NCBI GenBank assembly: GCA_033558025.1
Contig: JAUCEF010000008.1
Coordinates: 806,001 to 870,000 of the forward strand
DNA length: 64,000 nucleotides
Direction of reading: 5' to 3'
Source: Phytophthora sp. 'mugwort'
Taxonomy: Eukaryota; Oomycota; Peronosporomycetes; Peronosporales; Peronosporaceae
Program-made: the position numbers and the translations under genes
Shown here: piece by piece, positions 60,655 to 64,000 of the stretch
Layout of the letters: each line of letters starts with the position of its first letter
Numbering within the stretch: the first letter of the stretch is position 1
The notes under the pieces: generated by a model
What the model saw: only the letters and a program-made list of their open reading frames with translations
The model's database searches: none
What the model was told of the DNA's origin: nothing

Positions 60655-61680
60655 TCAAAAGCTCACAATATAACATTCTTTTGCTTGCATAAACCTTACC
60701 AGTTTGCGCGTTGATGTTGCGCCGAATATGTAGCTCTTACCAGGAAAATTCGACGTGAAGGCGAAGGTAAAAACGCGGTGCAGGTCTCGCACCTGGAGAA
60801 AGCCCTCTATAGCTATCACGCTAAAGAAACTGGTGCTGACGAACGCTGGAATGGCAAGCTTGATGGCGATTTTGGTGGTAGCTATCTTGCTGGTGCTGGA
60901 CCGCTGCACAGCAGCGGAAAACCTTTTCCTTTTCCACATAGATACTGTGCTTGCGACGTACCCTGCTGGCATGTCAATGGACGTTAGCTCTTCATCTCCA
61001 ACGACGACGCACGCAACAACGTGATATCCATCCTTGAAAACTACCGACATCACTAGCGCAACACGTGCGCTGCGTCTGATAAAAAAAACTTCCTGCCCAT
61101 TCGCTAAGTCTTGATGCGAGTATAGTAGTCGGCTCCCAGTGTGGACGCCTGGTACTTGGTCGCAACACCCACCCCGACATCGGAGAAGTCTCTAACGTGC
61201 TTTTCAAGAAGCACCGCAACGAGAGCACGTCCATCCAGTCGAACAAGTAATTGACGTTGTAGATGTTCACAGCTGCTGCTTCGACGTCGCCTTCGCGGCG
61301 TCCGGCTTGGTCTTGGTCGTCTTGTCCGAGTCGTTCTTGTGTGGCTACTCCTGACTGACAGCCGGCGCCGTCTCCGGATCCACGGGCTGCGCGGTCGAAT
61401 CGCGGTGCTGCGGCGTCGGGCATTACTCACGCGCCAGCACAGGTAGATCCTGGAAGAAGTCGTCGTCGTCCAGGAGCTGGGTGCCGCCGACATCTCGCTA
61501 CCCATGTCGAACGGGAAACGCGAGCGGCTCGTGAGGTCGCTCATGTTCTCGAGCTCCATCATGTCATGGACTGCTCTAGCGACGACAAGCAGACCGGGTA
61601 TCAGGTGAGGTTTCAGGAAGATCGAGCAGAATGATCCCGAGAAGGTGATTTCCACGGCGGCGAACGCCAGCAGACTCTCC
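60655..61680 (-). other. Degenerate coding-like region, unrecognised
   Basis: Minus frames between 61680 and 61100 give protein-like but shifting segments: SLLAFAAVEITFSGSFCSIF, KPHLIPGLLVVARAVHDMME, then an acidic DDDDFFQDLP stretch and a Lys/Pro-rich linker, then RALVAVLLEKHVRDFSDVGV. An open minus frame of 132 codons follows (61053-60655). The hydrophobic start suggests a membrane or organelle protein. I cannot name it. At least three frame changes argue for a decayed gene. Confidence 0.3.
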
Positions 61681-62269
61681 AGGTAGGACGATACATACGA
61701 GTCAACCCACTCGACCTGTCCGTCCAGATCCGAGCTCTTGGTCTTCCTGGTTGGGCTGCAGTGCTGCTGTGTTTACTCTTTTCCGCTTCTCCATGAGTTG
61801 CTAGCGCCCCTGGCCCATCTTCTTATGCTTATCCGTCCGCTCCGTCGTAGTTTGAGCTCGTAGATGAAGCTTCACCTCTGCACCTTCACATGAGCGCCGT
61901 GCTGTTCGCCGATCGACCATCTCAAATTTAGGTAGGCCACATCTAAGTCTAACTGCAGGAAGGTAGGTAGGCCACATCTAAATTTAACTGCAGGTTTTGT
62001 GCAAACGTTTACAAGGTTTAGAGGTTTATGCGAAATGTTGACAGCTCTGCTTCCTGGTTCCGCTCGCCAGTACGTCAGGGTACCTAGTTGACTGATCTCC
62101 TCGCTAAAGTATTAAACTGCCTGCAAGTATCTCAAGAGCGCTGGCCAAATTATCAGAGCTCAAATCGATTACTAGTGCTCAAGTGTCCTCTGATTTAGGC
62201 CCAACATATTAGTCGCGTTACAGTTTCAAACACGGGAAGGCTCATCTTCAATGCCAAGCTCCTCGATGG
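61681..62269. other. No gene; 31-bp direct repeat
   Basis: Non-coding. TAGGTAGGCCACATCTAA plus 13 further bases occurs at 61929-61959 and again at 61964-61994 with two differences (period 35 bp). Confidence 0.6.
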
Positions 62270-62720
62270 CGCAAGGCATATGCCGAAATAGTACCTAAAT
62301 GTTCGCTTGTTTGAGCAAGCCGCGCGCTTCGCGCCCAATTTCTGTCCTCTTCAGTCGAGTAGAGTCGCGGTGTTTCGGGGCGCATCGATGGACCCACTTG
62401 AGGCCAATAATATTATCCAGAACGAGTTTCAACGACATTGTCAACGCGGCTTGGCGGACAAGGTCGCGAACCCGCGCTGTCCAATTCACATGCCTCTTGC
62501 AGTGCAGTACTCAGTGGTTTCTTCAGCATGGCGTCAACTTCTTCGGAGATATACAGTAATTCGGACCCATACCTGCTGGGAATTGGCAGTAGGCCGCGGG
62601 GAGGCGGAGCGACTATCTCGTAACGCCAAAGCGCTTGGCTGCCTCATGAACACTCATACCAGCGTCTATAGCATCAATAGCACAGTAGTGGCGGAGTTAC
62701 GAGCAAGAACGGTCCCGGGT
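62270..62720 (-). pseudogene. pogo/Tc5-type transposase DNA-binding remnant
   Basis: Minus frames give AIDAIDAGMSVHEAAKRFGV (about 62670-62610), the first helix-turn-helix of CENP-B/pogo-like transposases. About 62550-62310 then gives, in shifting frames, sequence resembling the second CENPB-type HTH with a final KWVHRCAPKHRDSTRLKRTE. The order fits a transposase N-terminus; the catalytic part is missing. The call is weak to moderate. Confidence 0.4.
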
Positions 62721-62949
62721 GATCAATTCCGAAGTAACTCACATAAGAGTTACTTCGAGATTCGGTAAATTTTAATCGTCGTGTTTACTGACCATCACTC
62801 CTCGTTGAAGCTCGACCGCCACTCTCTGCGACATGCTGACTTGGGTTCACTAACGATTTTCCATCCCATACTAGGATTGGCTAAAATCCGCACCTGCGTG
62901 TCATCTGCTCGGTCGACAGTTCGTAAAGAGAGCGGTTGGGCTGAAGCCA

Positions 62950-64000
62950 ATGGAGGAGTCTGACGTGGCGCAGCGCTGGGGATTCCTGACCCCATGGTGC
63001 CGGATCCTGGAGTGTAACGTGCAGTACACGCGCTTTAAATGCGAGGGGAGCGGCCGAGAGGAAGAAGCTCGTTGGGAGAGCAAGGGCCGTAGTCTTCAGG
63101 TGACATTGCCCAAGCGCAATGACTATCTGCGCCCCCATCTGCAGCACGAGGCCGCGTACCAGCTCGAGCTGGTCAAGATGCGCGAAGCTCTGGCCATTTT
63201 AGCAGCTGTGGCTCATGTGGACCCTTTTGGGTGGAAACAGCTACTGCTGACGCACTGTAAACTGAACTGGTGGAAACATGGCGAAGAAAACTTCCCCGAG
63301 CATCTCCCAGCGCGCTTCGTGTTACGGTTGGAGGACCATACGAAGGTGAGCGCCGACCTTATCAAGTTCTGCGGGGTGGACCAGCGAATGCAGCCGAGTG
63401 TTGAATACGTCGAGGCCATGAAGAGGATTGCAGACGGTTGCGGACTCCTAGCGCTGGGAAGTGAAGGAGTGGACGTTGAAGTCCCCGTTAGAGTGGCGTA
63501 TGGCACTGGACAGGGGGACTCGCTTGTGGATGGATACCAAGACCAGTTTCTGAAGGGCTTAACGAGCGTAGCGCGTGCTGAGAAGGCGATTCGTCGAGGA
63601 TGGGAACGCTACTTTCAGTCTGGAGGACAGAAGCACGTAAACTACGGGACCATACGGTGCACTTTTGCACTGGAACCGATGGTTGCGGACGTTCGTAATG
63701 TCGAGAGCATTGCCAAGATGGCTGGAACGCTGGAGAGGCTGCTGTTCAATAACGTTTGGTTCTCGCTGTTGTCGGTGAGAGCGAAGTGTGCTGAAGGCGA
63801 TCAATCCGATTCGCTGATTGCTTTCCGCCAGTTAATGATCGCGGTTTTTGACGGGGCACGTCGTGAACCTGAGCTGTCTAACACGAAATACCGGTCGATT
63901 GCTAGCACACCGAAACCACTTCAACTCGGCTCGCTTGTGCTGCATAATGACCTCGCATTGGATCCTTTAGAGACAGAGGCTCTATTTTCTGCAGCAGTAC
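62950..64000 (+). CDS. Unknown conserved-looking protein, 5' part; runs off the window
   Basis: A frame is open from the ATG at 62950 to the last base without a stop, at least 350 codons. It starts MEESDVAQRWGFLTPWCRIL and includes WWKHGEENFPEHLPARFVLR, GCGLLALGSEGVDVEVPVRV and SLIAFRQLMIAVFDGARREP. Codon and residue use are those of a real cytosolic protein: no signal peptide, no membrane segment, no repeats. I recognise no domain. It is the only intact host-type gene at this end, and the region before it (62730-62950) has no coding signal. A TTCACTAACGATTTT sequence at about 62847 is a weak initiator candidate. The 3' end lies outside the window. Confidence 0.75.
   Translation, partial: MEESDVAQRWGFLTPWCRILECNVQYTRFKCEGSGREEEARWESKGRSLQVTLPKRNDYLRPHLQHEAAYQLELVKMREALAILAAVAHVDPFGWKQLLLTHCKLNWWKHGEENFPEHLPARFVLRLEDHTKVSADLIKFCGVDQRMQPSVEYVEAMKRIADGCGLLALGSEGVDVEVPVRVAYGTGQGDSLVDGYQDQFLKGLTSVARAEKAIRRGWERYFQSGGQKHVNYGTIRCTFALEPMVADVRNVESIAKMAGTLERLLFNNVWFSLLSVRAKCAEGDQSDSLIAFRQLMIAVFDGARREPELSNTKYRSIASTPKPLQLGSLVLHNDLALDPLETEALFSAAV

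Noticed and set aside
60655..61053. 132-codon minus-strand ORF as a stand-alone gene
   Set aside because: The opposite strand is also open with a plausible hydrophobic stretch, and neither has family character, so I only describe the region as coding-like.
1..64000. CRISPR array or bacterial operons
   Set aside because: No regularly spaced direct repeats with unique spacers, and no bacterial gene organisation. The window has eukaryotic introns and eukaryotic transposons.

Overview
The window looks like nuclear DNA from an oomycete, most likely a plant-associated Phytophthora-type species. The reasons are compact, mostly intron-poor genes for secreted plant-cell-wall enzymes (GH62, GH10 with two short introns, GH30), oomycete-like initiator motifs close to the start codons, a multi-membrane sulfatase/LTA-synthase-like protein, and a dense, mixed load of decayed transposons (Maverick, MULE, PIF/Harbinger, hAT, piggyBac, pogo, DIRS, Crypton-like, Gypsy, Copia). 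The genus is inferred from gene and transposon style and has not been tested by any search.

Layout. 1-3.4 kb: piggyBac remnant, then an intact secreted GH62 arabinofuranosidase gene. 4-4.6 kb: broken fragment of a thioredoxin/ERV-type (PDI-C-like) secretory-pathway protein. 4.9-7.4 kb: long T-depleted low-complexity tract and a dispersed repeat. 7.5-15.4 kb: a decayed Maverick/Polinton with a viral fibre-type chaperone domain, several unknown viral-like ORFs, a chromodomain integrase and a type-B DNA polymerase carrying an HNH-like cysteine/histidine module. Its right side abuts a 156-bp MITE-like element. 17.6-20.2 kb: intact membrane sulfatase/LTA-synthase-like gene. 20.8-28 kb: DIRS, hAT and Copia remnants plus fragments of a ferric-reductase-like and a sugar-transporter gene. 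28.2-35.2 kb: a broken MULE with a Ulp1-type protease, followed by a second MULE with both terminal inverted repeats and a 9-bp target duplication. 35.7-37.2 kb: GH10 xylanase gene. 38.7-43.8 kb: Harbinger, Crypton-like and pogo remnants. 46.6-48.2 kb: GH30 gene. 49-60.6 kb: Harbinger, Gypsy (two orientations around a 52-bp palindrome and a hAT insertion), Copia and a second hAT. 62.95 kb to the end: the 5' part of an intact unknown gene that runs off the window.

How it fits together. Only five protein-coding genes look intact and host-type: GH62, the sulfatase-like gene, GH10, GH30 and the truncated last gene. Three of the five encode secreted enzymes that, by family, act on arabinoxylan, xylan and beta-glycosidic substrates. 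They sit as islands in repeat-rich DNA, the gene-sparse arrangement known from oomycete genomes. Nearly all transposon ORFs carry stops or frameshifts, so the mobile fraction is mostly fossil. MULE-2 has the best-preserved ends. The Maverick integrase ORF is uninterrupted.
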